Assembly: GCA_019424965.1 (NCBI GenBank) | Contig: JAHYYL010000009.1 | Location: forward strand, 1-64,000 | Source of the DNA: Collinsella sp. | GTDB taxonomy: Bacteria; Actinomycetota; Coriobacteriia; Coriobacteriales; Coriobacteriaceae | Length of the DNA stretch: 64,000 bases | Direction: 5' to 3' | In this document: positions 44,484 through 52,431 of the stretch, one piece after another | How positions within the stretch are numbered: the first letter of the stretch is position 1 | Layout: each line of letters starts with the position of its first letter | The notes under the pieces: model-generated | Database searches by the model: none | Seen by the model: only the letters and a program-made list of their open reading frames with translations | Told to the model about the DNA's origin: nothing | Translations under genes and position numbers: made by a program

Positions 44484-45692
44484 ATGGGAATCGTTCTGTC
44501 ACATACCACGGCACGCGCTGTATACCAAACAGTCAACTCGCTCGCAAGCCACGCGACCGATCCCATATCTATGGAAAAGATCAAGGTGTCTGCGCCGACC
44601 ACGTCCAACCTGGAAGCGGCGCGAGCATGGCTCAACAGAAAGAATGTCGATTCTGAAAGCATCCATGTGCTGACGTTTTCCAATAATGCCAAAAGGCACC
44701 GCAAGGGCTGCATCTGCCACTGCACGCGCTATACGTTTGATGCAGAAAGCTACCTAGAACTCGAGCCGAACGTCCACATCGTCGATATCAAGCTGTGCGC
44801 GTTAGAAGCAGCAGCCGACCTCAACCTTTCGGAGCTCGTTGAGTATTACTTTGAAATCTGCGGCTCCTACGCGCTTGGAACGTCCGACGAAACTCAATAT
44901 CGCGAGCGCCCAGCCCTAACCAGCGTTGAAGAGCTCAGAGCCTTCTTTTCAGAGGCATCGGGGTATCGTGGATCTAATAAAGCACTTAAGGCACTTTCTT
45001 ATGTACGCGAAGGCTGTCGCTCCCCACTCGAAACGGCGTTTGTCATGATGCTGACAATGCCCAAGTCAATGGGTGGCTTAGCCATACGCGCTATCAAAAC
45101 GGACTATCCGATCCCAGTCCCCAAAAGATACGCCGCCCTAACGCGACGGACGGTTTTCTACCTCGACGCGCTGCTCGAAAATTCGATGACCGATATCGAA
45201 TACAACGGCTTTTACCACGACGAGCCCGAACAGCAATCAATTGACGAGGAACGCCGAAACACGCTGCGAAACATGGGATATGCCGTTATCACAGTTAGTC
45301 GTCATTCGTTTTTCAAGCAGTCCGCTTTTAGACGGGTCATGGAAGCGATTCGCATTCGCGAGAAGATATGGCCCGGTCGACTCCCGGATAACTTCGCCAT
45401 CCTGCAAGAAACTCTTCGTCAATTTGTCTTGCGGCGCTACTTCGAATACGGTCGCCGCGTCCTGGAGACACTCAAAGAAGAAGAGGCCACCAAGCGCGAA
45501 ATTGCAAGCCAATATCCGCAAGCTGAAGACCCGAGCATCAACGATGTGCCAGAACCCGACGACATGCAACACGTCGGGGCCCTTGCTGAGGAAATCAATG
45601 GGCCTTGGGAAAGCGACATGTTCGCAAAAATCGATGAAAACCGCACGGAAGACGACACGATTATTGATCTAATTGAGAATTCGCTCTTCTAA
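44484..45692 (+). CDS. DUF559/VSR-like nuclease-fold protein B, function unknown
   Basis: A 402-residue protein sharing architecture with 34986-36035. The N-terminal half has a Cys/His patch (RHRKGCICHCTRYTF) and a helical block around ELVEYYFEICGSYAL. The C-terminal domain includes FYLDALLENSMTDIEYNGFY, then RRNTLRNMGYAVITVSRHSF, a layout typical of VSR/DUF559 nucleases (D...E-Y-N-G). A charged tail of about 80 residues follows. The gene is AT-rich for this genome. The start is uncertain: ATG 44484 is chosen by comparison with protein A and lacks a ribosome binding site. Confidence 0.65.
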   Translation: MGIVLSHTTARAVYQTVNSLASHATDPISMEKIKVSAPTTSNLEAARAWLNRKNVDSESIHVLTFSNNAKRHRKGCICHCTRYTFDAESYLELEPNVHIVDIKLCALEAAADLNLSELVEYYFEICGSYALGTSDETQYRERPALTSVEELRAFFSEASGYRGSNKALKALSYVREGCRSPLETAFVMMLTMPKSMGGLAIRAIKTDYPIPVPKRYAALTRRTVFYLDALLENSMTDIEYNGFYHDEPEQQSIDEERRNTLRNMGYAVITVSRHSFFKQSAFRRVMEAIRIREKIWPGRLPDNFAILQETLRQFVLRRYFEYGRRVLETLKEEEATKREIASQYPQAEDPSINDVPEPDDMQHVGALAEEINGPWESDMFAKIDENRTEDDTIIDLIENSLF

Positions 45693-45710
45693 AGGCGATT
45701 TCTGCGGATG

Positions 45711-45739
45711 TCCACCTACATTTTTCGACTTATTCGGCC
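45711..45739 (-). repeat. Short repeat flanking nuclease-like gene B, copy c
   Basis: On the minus strand GGCCGAATAAGTCGAAAAAT, same family as copies a, b and d. It lies just after the stop codon of gene B. Confidence 0.6.
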
Positions 45740-45903
45740 ACCGATGTGCCAGATTGGCTGCAGCAATGCTCAATATAACTTTAGATAAAACTGATTCTGC
45801 AGGAACTCCCGTAGAGGAAGAACTGATTCTCGCGGTATTTAACACGATAAAGTACAAATATGAACAGTTCTAATGCTTCTCAAGGTGGCTTTCTTAGCAT
45901 GCT

Positions 45904-45932
45904 GGCCGAACATCTCGAAATATGTTGGCGAG
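45904..45932 (+). repeat. Short repeat flanking nuclease-like gene B, copy d
   Basis: GGCCGAACATCTCGAAATAT then GTTGGCGAG. Inverted relative to copy c. No supported gene lies between 45693 and 46081. Confidence 0.6.
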
Positions 45933-46007
45933 CATTGCGTCGATGTCTCCCAACCCGCAGAAAATCGCCGAGGCGGCAAGCAGTCATCGAAGTTAACGTA
46001 AATTGTA

Positions 46008-46035
46008 TTGACATATGAACATGCGCTCATATAAT
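46008..46035 (+). promoter_or_regulatory. Promoter of the arsR-type operon
   Basis: TTGACA (46008-46013) and TATAAT (46030-46035) with 16-nt spacing, both consensus. Operator 1 fills the spacer. Confidence 0.85.
46013..46032 (+). promoter_or_regulatory. ArsR/SmtB-type operator 1
   Basis: ATATGAACATGCGCTCATAT, an imperfect palindrome of the SmtB/CadC operator type, between the -35 and -10 elements. Confidence 0.78.
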
Positions 46036-46047
46036 CGGAAGTAATTT

Positions 46048-46067
46048 ATATGAGCGCATGTTCATAT
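46048..46067 (+). promoter_or_regulatory. ArsR/SmtB-type operator 2
   Basis: ATATGAGCGCATGTTCATAT, the exact reverse complement of operator 1, placed at the transcript start just before the ribosome binding site. Confidence 0.78.
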
Positions 46068-46081
46068 GAAAGGATATTGCA

Positions 46082-46447
46082 ATGAGCAGCCACGCTGATG
46101 AAACAAAGACTGGCATCGAGGCCACCGAGCCGATCGTCCCCACCACCTGCTCGCCCGAGGACCTTCCCGACGAGGAGCTGTTGTACGACCTGGCCGACCT
46201 GTTCAAGGTCTTCAGCGACACCACACGCATCAAGATTCTCTATGCCCTCATGGGTCGCGAGCTCTGCGTGGCTGACATCGCCGAAGCGACCGCGACCTCG
46301 CAGTCTGCGGTGTCGCACCAGCTGCGCACGCTTAAGCAGCCGCACCTGGTCAAGTTCCGCCGCGACGGCCGCAACATTCTCTACTCGCTCGCCGACGATC
46401 ACGTCTACACCATGCTTAACCAGGGCATGAGCCATATCTGCGAATAG
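46082..46447 (+). CDS. ArsR/SmtB family metal-sensing repressor
   Basis: A 121-residue winged-helix repressor. The N-terminal region holds TTCSPEDLPDEE, and the recognition helix is TSQSAVSHQLRTLK. ELCVADIAE is the alpha-3 metal-site region, where only one Cys remains. The C-terminal DDHVYTMLNQGMSHICE has the D-x-H...H-x2-E pattern of the alpha-5 zinc/cadmium site of SmtB/CzrA relatives. Metal binding should release it from the ATATGA-type operators before its own gene and before the ATPase. The start is ATG 46082 with AAAGGA upstream. Confidence 0.9.
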   Translation: MSSHADETKTGIEATEPIVPTTCSPEDLPDEELLYDLADLFKVFSDTTRIKILYALMGRELCVADIAEATATSQSAVSHQLRTLKQPHLVKFRRDGRNILYSLADDHVYTMLNQGMSHICE

Positions 46448-46510
46448 CAATCAACCACGGTATCAGCGCGGCCGGCACCCAGACCGCTAACACAGGGAAA
46501 GGAACCCACC

Positions 46511-46729
46511 ATGAAAAAGCAGTTTAAGCTCGACGAGATCGATTGCGCCAACTGCGCGCGCGAGCTTCAGGACGAACTTGCCAAGCTCGAGGGCGTCAAG
46601 TCCGTTTCGGTCAACTTTATGACCCAGAAGCTGACGCTCGAGGCCGACGACGCCAAGTACGACGAGGTCCTGGACCGCGTCGTTGAATTCACCGCCGACG
46701 CCGAGCCAGACTGCGAAATCATTCTCTAA
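46511..46729 (+). CDS. Stand-alone heavy-metal-associated (HMA) domain protein
   Basis: A 72-residue ferredoxin-like metal-binding domain. The metal site is DCANCA (C-x-x-C) near residue 12. In many zinc/cadmium/lead ATPases this domain is fused to the N-terminus; here the pump lacks it, so this protein probably delivers metal in trans. The start is ATG 46511 with AAAGGA upstream. Confidence 0.88.
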   Translation: MKKQFKLDEIDCANCARELQDELAKLEGVKSVSVNFMTQKLTLEADDAKYDEVLDRVVEFTADAEPDCEIIL

Positions 46730-46749
46730 CCCGCGCATACGTTGACCTG

Positions 46750-46775
46750 CAAGGCCGCGCTTGCCGCGGCCTTTG
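46750..46775 (+). terminator. Hairpin between the HMA gene and the ATPase gene
   Basis: AAGGCCGCG pairs with CGCGGCCTT, then TTGC. It may be a partial terminator, leaving the ATPase under its own operator-bearing promoter. Confidence 0.5.
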
Positions 46776-46786
46776 CTCGCGAAATT

Positions 46787-46806
46787 ATATGAGCAAGTGT
46801 TCATAC
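46787..46806 (+). promoter_or_regulatory. ArsR/SmtB-type operator 3
   Basis: ATATGAGCAAGTGTTCATAC, same pattern as operators 1 and 2, 22 nt before the ATPase start. Confidence 0.75.
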
Positions 46807-46828
46807 ACTCAAATGGGAGGTTTGAATC

Positions 46829-48781
46829 ATGGCAGCCGCCGATCCCAAAAAGAAAAAGAAGAAGCGCAAGAAGAAAGAGTCCCTTGAGCACAAGCGCAAC
46901 CGCATCCTGGTAGCACTGGGCGTTTTTGCCGTTGTTTATGCCCTCGACGAGCTCGGCGCCCTCACTATCGCATTTGGGGAGCCCGGCAACATCTACGCCA
47001 GCTTCGCGCTGTTCCTCGTGCCGTTTTTGATTGCCGGCTACGACGTACTGCAAAAGGCATTCAATAACATCCGCCGCGGCAAGGCCTTCGACGAGAGCTT
47101 CCTCATGGCCGTCGCGACCATCGGCGCGTTTGCCATGGTGCTCTTCCCCGATACCGACCCGCACATGGCCGAAGGCGCTGCCGTCATGCTGTTCTACCAG
47201 GTCGGCGAGCTGTTCCAGGCATACGCCGTGGGCAAGAGCCGCAAGTCGATCAGTGCCATGATGGACATCGCGCCCGACTATGCTAACGTCGAGCAGCCCG
47301 ACGGCACGCTCGAGCAGGTCTTTCCCGATGACATCGCCGTCGGCACCGTGATCGTGGTCAAGCCCGGCGAGCGCGTGCCTATCGACGGCGTCATCGTCGA
47401 GGGCGAAACCCAGCTCGACACCGCCGCACTCACGGGCGAGTCGGTCCCCCGCCCGGCCAAGACCGGCGACGATATCATCAGCGGTTGCATCAACATGACG
47501 GGCCTCATCCACGTGCGCACCACCAAGCCCTTTGGCGAGTCCACCGTCGCGCGTGTTCTGGAGCTCGTGGAGAATGCCAGCGAAAAGAAGGCGCGCACCG
47601 AGAACTTCATCACGCGCTTTGCCCGCGTCTACACCCCCGCCGTCACTGGCGCTGCCGCGGTGCTCGCGCTTGGCGGCGGCCTGGTGACTGGCGCTTGGTC
47701 CGATTGGATCCTGCGCGGCCTGACCTTCCTGGTCGTCAGCTGCCCGTGCGCCCTCGTGATCAGCGTACCGTTGAGTTTCTTTGGCGGCATCGGCGGCGCG
47801 TCCAAGCTGGGCGTTCTCATCAAGGGCTCCAACTACCTCGAGACGCTCGCCGACGTGGACACCGTCGTCTTCGACAAAACGGGCACCCTCACCAACGGCA
47901 CGTTCTCAGTCGTCGCGGTGCACCCCGAGGCTGGCTATACCGAGCAGTCGCTGCTCGAAGTCGCAGCCCTTGCTGAATCGTTCTCTGATCACCCCATCGC
48001 GCAGTCCGTGCGCGACGCCTACCAGGGCGAGGTCGACCCCAAGCGCGTGAGCGACTCCGCCAACGACGCGGGCCACGGCGTGACGGCAACCATCGACGGC
48101 AAGCACGTCGTCGTCGGCAACGCCAAGATGCTCGCCGCGGCCGGCGTTGAAGCACCGGACTGTGAGGTTGCCGGCACAATCCTCCACGTGCTCGTGAACG
48201 GCGTGTATGTCGGCCACATCGTGATTGCAGACACCGTTAAGGCCGATGCCGAGCAAACGATTCGCGACCTGCATGCCGCCGGTATCAACCGAACCGTCAT
48301 GCTCACGGGCGACCGCGAGGAGGTTGCAGCGTCTGTGGCCAAGCAACTCGGTCTCGACGAGTTCCACGCGCAGCTCCTGCCGGGCGACAAGGTCGAGCGC
48401 GTTGAGGCGTTGCTCGCGGCCGAAAGTGGCAAGGGCAAGCTCGCCTTTGTCGGTGACGGCATCAACGACGCGCCTGTGCTTACGCGCGCCGATGTGGGCA
48501 TTGCCATGGGCGCCATGGGCTCGGACGCCGCGATCGAGGCCGCCGACGTGGTGCTGATGGACGACAAGCCGTCCAACATTTCCCGCGCGATCCGCGTGGC
48601 GCGCAAGACCATGACGATTGTTTGGCAGAACATTATCTTTGCGCTGGGCATTAAGCTGCTGATCCTTGTGCTGGCAGCGCTGGGCATCGCCAATATGTGG
48701 CTTGCCGTCTTTGGCGACGTGGGCGTGGCGATCATCGCTATCCTGAACGCCATGCGCGCGATGGGTGTCAAGAACCTGTAG
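46829..48781 (+). CDS. Zinc/cadmium-type P1B ATPase
   Basis: A 650-residue heavy-metal-exporting ATPase. In order it has TGES (about residue 202), the membrane metal site SCPCAL (about 304), phosphorylation motif DKTGTLT (about 348), TGDRE, and GDGINDAP (about 541). The CPC motif and sequence suit Zn/Cd/Pb export rather than copper. The N-terminus has a Lys-rich run and no HMA domain, which is supplied by the separate upstream gene. The start is ATG 46829 with GGGAGG upstream, under operator 3. Confidence 0.92.
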   Translation: MAAADPKKKKKKRKKKESLEHKRNRILVALGVFAVVYALDELGALTIAFGEPGNIYASFALFLVPFLIAGYDVLQKAFNNIRRGKAFDESFLMAVATIGAFAMVLFPDTDPHMAEGAAVMLFYQVGELFQAYAVGKSRKSISAMMDIAPDYANVEQPDGTLEQVFPDDIAVGTVIVVKPGERVPIDGVIVEGETQLDTAALTGESVPRPAKTGDDIISGCINMTGLIHVRTTKPFGESTVARVLELVENASEKKARTENFITRFARVYTPAVTGAAAVLALGGGLVTGAWSDWILRGLTFLVVSCPCALVISVPLSFFGGIGGASKLGVLIKGSNYLETLADVDTVVFDKTGTLTNGTFSVVAVHPEAGYTEQSLLEVAALAESFSDHPIAQSVRDAYQGEVDPKRVSDSANDAGHGVTATIDGKHVVVGNAKMLAAAGVEAPDCEVAGTILHVLVNGVYVGHIVIADTVKADAEQTIRDLHAAGINRTVMLTGDREEVAASVAKQLGLDEFHAQLLPGDKVERVEALLAAESGKGKLAFVGDGINDAPVLTRADVGIAMGAMGSDAAIEAADVVLMDDKPSNISRAIRVARKTMTIVWQNIIFALGIKLLILVLAALGIANMWLAVFGDVGVAIIAILNAMRAMGVKNL

Positions 48782-48797
48782 CGCCTGTGGTCCCTCC

Positions 48798-48927
48798 GGC
48801 CGGGACCGGGCTTGGTTTTGAAAACGTCCTCGACCAATGAAGCGCCCCCGTTCTGCTCCTTCGGAGCTACGAACGGGGGCGCTTCTGGTCTGCGGAGTGT
48901 TTTCAAAAACCAAGCCCGGTCCCGGCC
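48798..48927. terminator. Triple-nested hairpin between convergent genes
   Basis: Outer arms 48798-48825 and 48899-48927 pair with one extra base. Inside, GAAGCGCCCCCGTTC (48839-48853) pairs perfectly with 48871-48885, and GCTCC/GGAGC close the tip. It probably ends both the ATPase and the DtxR-type transcripts. Confidence 0.78.
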
Positions 48928-49005
48928 TGCGGTAACGTTGCTGGCGGTTCTTGGGCATCGCTTGCTGGCGGGGTTCCTTGTCTGAGTTGGACTTGGTTGG
49001 CGGGG

Positions 49006-49383
49006 CTACTGGTCCCGGTCGCTGTCCCGTCCCAGCATCGCCCTCAACTTCTCGAAGCTTTCCTCGCTCAGGCAGTGCTCCATGTGGCAGCCCTCTTGCG
49101 ACACGACCTCAGCCGAAACACCCGCATCCTCCAGCAGCCCCACGAAAAAGCAGTGACGCTCCCACATTTGGCGAGCGACCTCCAGACCACGCTCCGTCAG
49201 ATGAACGTCGCGCTTGCCCATTTCGACATAGCCGTTGCTTTCCAACGTCGCCATGGCCTTGGAAACGCTCGCCTTGGTTACGCCGAGGTACTCCGCAACG
49301 TCGATCGAGCGCACGATGCCCTGACGTTCCGATAGAACGTAGATCGATTCGAGATAGTCTTCTCCGGATTCACGCAGGGCCAT
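49006..49383 (-). CDS. DtxR/MntR family metal-dependent regulator
   Basis: A 125-residue repressor of the manganese/iron-responsive family. The DNA-binding helix is VAEYLGVTKASVSKAMATLE, preceded by ESGEDYLESIY; metal-ligand residues include the Cys/His stretch GCHMEHCLSEES near residue 100. It lacks the SH3-like third domain, so it is closer to MntR in size. It may control the exporter at 41.7 kb; this is inferred. The start is ATG 49383 with AAAGGCGG upstream. Confidence 0.88.
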   Translation of the reverse strand: MALRESGEDYLESIYVLSERQGIVRSIDVAEYLGVTKASVSKAMATLESNGYVEMGKRDVHLTERGLEVARQMWERHCFFVGLLEDAGVSAEVVSQEGCHMEHCLSEESFEKLRAMLGRDSDRDQ

Positions 49384-49535
49384 GGGCCGCCTTTCGCGAT
49401 GGCTTCTAGTTAGCCTTTGGATACTTTCCTTGGCTTACTTTACCGCAAAAGTTGACCATGTCTTACTGCATTGACCAAAAAGTTAGCCGCGTTTCACAAA
49501 ACGTGCGAGATGAAAACAAAATGGGAACGCCCCGC

Positions 49536-49584
49536 AAGGAGTGTCCCCAGCTGCCGGCAGATAAGGAGCGTCCCCAAGTGCCGG
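49536..49584. repeat. GGGGAC-type repeat, partial cluster
   Basis: AAGGAGTGTCCCCAGCTGCC, then AAGGAGCGTCCCCAAGTGCC, two direct units of the family seen at 10141-10224. Confidence 0.7.
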
Positions 49585-49591
49585 GTCGCAG

Positions 49592-50362
49592 CTACACGAG
49601 GCCAAAGTGCTTCGCGGCGTTGTAGATGCCGTCGTCATCCACGGCGGTCGTTACGTAGGTCGCCGCGGCCTTCACGGTATCCTGCGCGTTGCCCATGGCC
49701 ACGCTCGTGCCCACGGCGGCAAACATCGACAGGTCGTTCTCGCCGTCGCCAAAGGCAATCGCCTCGCTCGCGTCGATACCAAGCCGCTCGAGCGTCGCCG
49801 CCACGCCCAGGTCCTTGCCGCCGTTAGCGGGAATAATGTCGCAGAACAGGTCGCACCAGCGTGTAGTGAGCGAATGCGACACCGCATCAGTCACGATATG
49901 CTCGTCGGCCGGGTCCACAAAGGCGCAGAACTGGTAGACTGGCGCGTCAAAGGCGTGCTCAAACGGCTTCTCGTGGTAGACAATCCCCGCGTTGCTCCCG
50001 GCCGTCACCACGCGCTCGGACAGGCGGTTCACAAACGAGTTCTCGCCCTGCATGCACAGCGAGTCGTAGCGCCCCTCGGCCACCTGGTCCACGATCACCG
50101 CGACGTCGTCCGGATCGATCGGGCAGCTGCGGTAAACCCCCTCGGCATCAAAGCAGTGCTGGCCCGAAAGCGTAATGTACGCATCCCAACCAAGATCGAA
50201 CAGCCAATCGGGCATCTGATAGGTCGGGCGACCCGTGGCGATCACGCACGCAATCCCCTGCTCATGAAAGCTGTCGAGCACCTGCTGCGCCGACGCCGGA
50301 ATCCGATGGGTCTTAAAGCTCAGCAACGTGCCGTCGATATCGAAAAACGCGGCCTTGATCAT
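49592..50362 (-). CDS. HAD family phosphatase, Cof type
   Basis: A 256-residue haloacid-dehalogenase phosphatase with a C2B cap. Motif I is FFDIDGTLLS, motif II is VIATGRPTYQ, the motif III Lys is in GGKDLGV, and motif IV is AFGDGENDLSMF. Cof-type enzymes act on sugar phosphates or related cofactors; the substrate is unknown. The start is ATG 50362, 6 nt after the ABC-F stop codon, so the two are coupled. Confidence 0.88.
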   Translation of the reverse strand: MIKAAFFDIDGTLLSFKTHRIPASAQQVLDSFHEQGIACVIATGRPTYQMPDWLFDLGWDAYITLSGQHCFDAEGVYRSCPIDPDDVAVIVDQVAEGRYDSLCMQGENSFVNRLSERVVTAGSNAGIVYHEKPFEHAFDAPVYQFCAFVDPADEHIVTDAVSHSLTTRWCDLFCDIIPANGGKDLGVAATLERLGIDASEAIAFGDGENDLSMFAAVGTSVAMGNAQDTVKAAATYVTTAVDDDGIYNAAKHFGLV

Positions 50363-50368
50363 CCTCGC

Positions 50369-52228
50369 CTACTCCTCGCCCTCGAGCTTCTCGCTCGCCT
50401 CGAGCCACGCCATCTCCAACTCGTCCATGGCGGCGTGGGCCTCGTCGATCTTTGCCTGCTGCTCGCCCAGCGCCGTGTAGTTGGTGGGATCGACCTGGGC
50501 CATTGCTGCCTCGGCCTCCTCAACGCGGGCGCGCTGCGTCTCCATTTTGCGCTCGAGCGAGCTCACCTCGCGGCGAAGCTTCTGACGCTCGGCGTTGGAC
50601 AGGCCATTGGGCTGACCGCTCGCCTTGGGCTTATCGGCCGTCGCAGCCGCGGCACCGGTGTCGAACGTGCCGGTCTTGGCGCTCGGTGCACCCACGGGCT
50701 CGCCCTCGGCGGTGGCGTTGTACAGGCGCAGGTACTGGTCGACGCCGCCGGGCATATGCGTCAGGTGGCCGTCGAGCAGCGCCCACTGCTGGTCGGTCAC
50801 GCGCTCCATCAAAAAGCGGTCGTGCGTCACCAGAATCAGCGTGCCGGGCCAGCCGTCCAGCAAGTCCTCGACAATCGCCAGCATGTCGGTATCCAGGTCG
50901 TTGCCGGGCTCGTCCAGGATGAGCACGTTGGGCTCGTCCAGGATCGTCAGCAGCAGCGACAGGCGACGGCGCTGGCCGCCCGAAAGATCGCCGATGCGGC
51001 TCCAGAGCTGCTGCGTCGTAAAGCCCAGACGCTCGCAGAGCTTCTCGGGTGAAGTCTCCTTGCCGTCAATGACGTAGTACTTCTTATAGTGGCTGAGCAC
51101 CTCGCGGATCGTGTCGCCCATGTAGGGTTCGAGCTCCTCGAGCTGCTGCGACAGCACGCCAAAGCGCACCGTCTGGCCGATCTTCACGCGGCCGCGCAGG
51201 GGCGCGATCTTGCCCTGGATCACGTCGAGCAAAGTCGACTTGCCGGCGCCGTTCTCGCCCAAAAGACCATAGCGGTCGCCCGCACCAATGAGCCAGGTCA
51301 CGTCGTTGAGCACCTGCTTGGGCGCGCCATCGGTATCCGCATAGCCGGCGTCCACGTCGACCACATCGATAACCTGCTTGCCCAGGCGGCTCACGGCCAG
51401 GCGCTTGAGCTCCAGCTCGTCACGCACGGGCGACACGTCGGCGATCAGCTCGCGAGCGGCATCCACGCGAAACTTGGGCTTGGTGGAGCGCGCCTGGGCA
51501 CCGCGGCTCAGCCACGCGAGCTCCTTACGTGCCATGTTGCGACGGCGCTCCTCGGTAACCGCGGCCATGCGGTCGCGTTCCACGCGCTGCAGGATATATG
51601 CCGAATAGCCGCCCTCGAAGGGATCGACCTGGCCGTCGTGAACCTCCCACATGCTGGTGCAGACCTCGTCCAAGAACCAGCGATCGTGCGTGACCACGAG
51701 CATCGCGCCCTGACCGCGCTGCCAGCGGGCCTTTAAGTGACGCGCAAGCCAGTTGATGGTGCGCATGTCCAGATGGTTGGTGGGCTCATCGAGCATGAGC
51801 ACGTCATAGTCGCCGATCAGCAGGCGCGCGAGGTCCACGCGGCGGCGCTGACCGCCCGAGAGCTCGCCTACCATGCCCTCCCAGGGCACATCGCTAATGA
51901 GGCCGGCGAGGATCTGGCGCGTACGGGGGCTCGACGCCCACTCGTACTCGGGGGCGTCACCCACAACGGCATGATGCACGGTATCGGTATCGACAAGCTG
52001 GTCCTTTTGGCCGAGTAGACCGATCGTGATGCCGCGGCGGTGCGTCACGCGTCCGTCATCGGGCTCCAGCGTGCCGGCGAGCACGCTCAGCAGCGTCGAC
52101 TTGCCGTCGCCGTTTTTACCGACAATACCAATGCGGTCGCCCTCGCCCACGCCGAGCGTCACGCTATCGAAAATATGCTTGGTGGGAAACTCTAGGCTGA
52201 CGGAATCGCATCCCAAAAGAATCGCCAT
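50369..52228 (-). CDS. ABC-F family ATPase (Uup-like)
   Basis: A 619-residue protein with two ABC domains and no membrane segments. Walker A motifs are GKNGDGKST (first) and GENGAGKST (second); signature motifs LSGGQRRR occur in both. A C-terminal coiled coil (from about 550) resembles Uup. ABC-F proteins act on ribosomes or DNA structures. The preferred start is ATG 52228 with GAAGGAGCAGG upstream; in-frame codons upstream cross palindrome copy 6. Confidence 0.9.
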   Translation of the reverse strand: MAILLGCDSVSLEFPTKHIFDSVTLGVGEGDRIGIVGKNGDGKSTLLSVLAGTLEPDDGRVTHRRGITIGLLGQKDQLVDTDTVHHAVVGDAPEYEWASSPRTRQILAGLISDVPWEGMVGELSGGQRRRVDLARLLIGDYDVLMLDEPTNHLDMRTINWLARHLKARWQRGQGAMLVVTHDRWFLDEVCTSMWEVHDGQVDPFEGGYSAYILQRVERDRMAAVTEERRRNMARKELAWLSRGAQARSTKPKFRVDAARELIADVSPVRDELELKRLAVSRLGKQVIDVVDVDAGYADTDGAPKQVLNDVTWLIGAGDRYGLLGENGAGKSTLLDVIQGKIAPLRGRVKIGQTVRFGVLSQQLEELEPYMGDTIREVLSHYKKYYVIDGKETSPEKLCERLGFTTQQLWSRIGDLSGGQRRRLSLLLTILDEPNVLILDEPGNDLDTDMLAIVEDLLDGWPGTLILVTHDRFLMERVTDQQWALLDGHLTHMPGGVDQYLRLYNATAEGEPVGAPSAKTGTFDTGAAAATADKPKASGQPNGLSNAERQKLRREVSSLERKMETQRARVEEAEAAMAQVDPTNYTALGEQQAKIDEAHAAMDELEMAWLEASEKLEGEE

Positions 52229-52272
52229 ATGCCCTGCTCCTTCGTAGAAATTCAACGTTCTCCATGATAGCG

Positions 52273-52313
52273 AAAACCACCACAAAGGGGACGGGCGCCT
52301 TCGTGGTGGTTTT
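52273..52313. repeat. AAACCACCAC palindrome, copy 6 of 6
   Basis: AAAACCACCACAAAGG with a partner carrying one C-for-T change (CCTTCGTGGTGGTTTT). It lies about 120 nt past pstB, after the pst terminator, and just ahead of the ABC-F gene. Confidence 0.85.
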
Positions 52314-52343
52314 GGGCAAGCGCACCAGCACACGACACAAAAA

Positions 52344-52375
52344 GGCGGGCCATCTCCCGCAAGAGATGACCCGCC
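52344..52375 (-). terminator. Intrinsic terminator of the pst operon
   Basis: GGCGGGcCATCTC pairs with GAGATGaCCCGCC; a run of A on the plus strand gives the T tail on the minus strand. Confidence 0.88.
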
Positions 52376-52431
52376 TCTCCAATCAGTCCCGCGGCAACCG
52401 TGGCCGCCGCGGGCCTCAAGCATGTCCCGGA

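Noticed and set aside
45673..45873. Possible 66-codon gene after nuclease-like gene B
   Set aside because: It overlaps the end of gene B and includes repeat copy c; no ribosome binding site.
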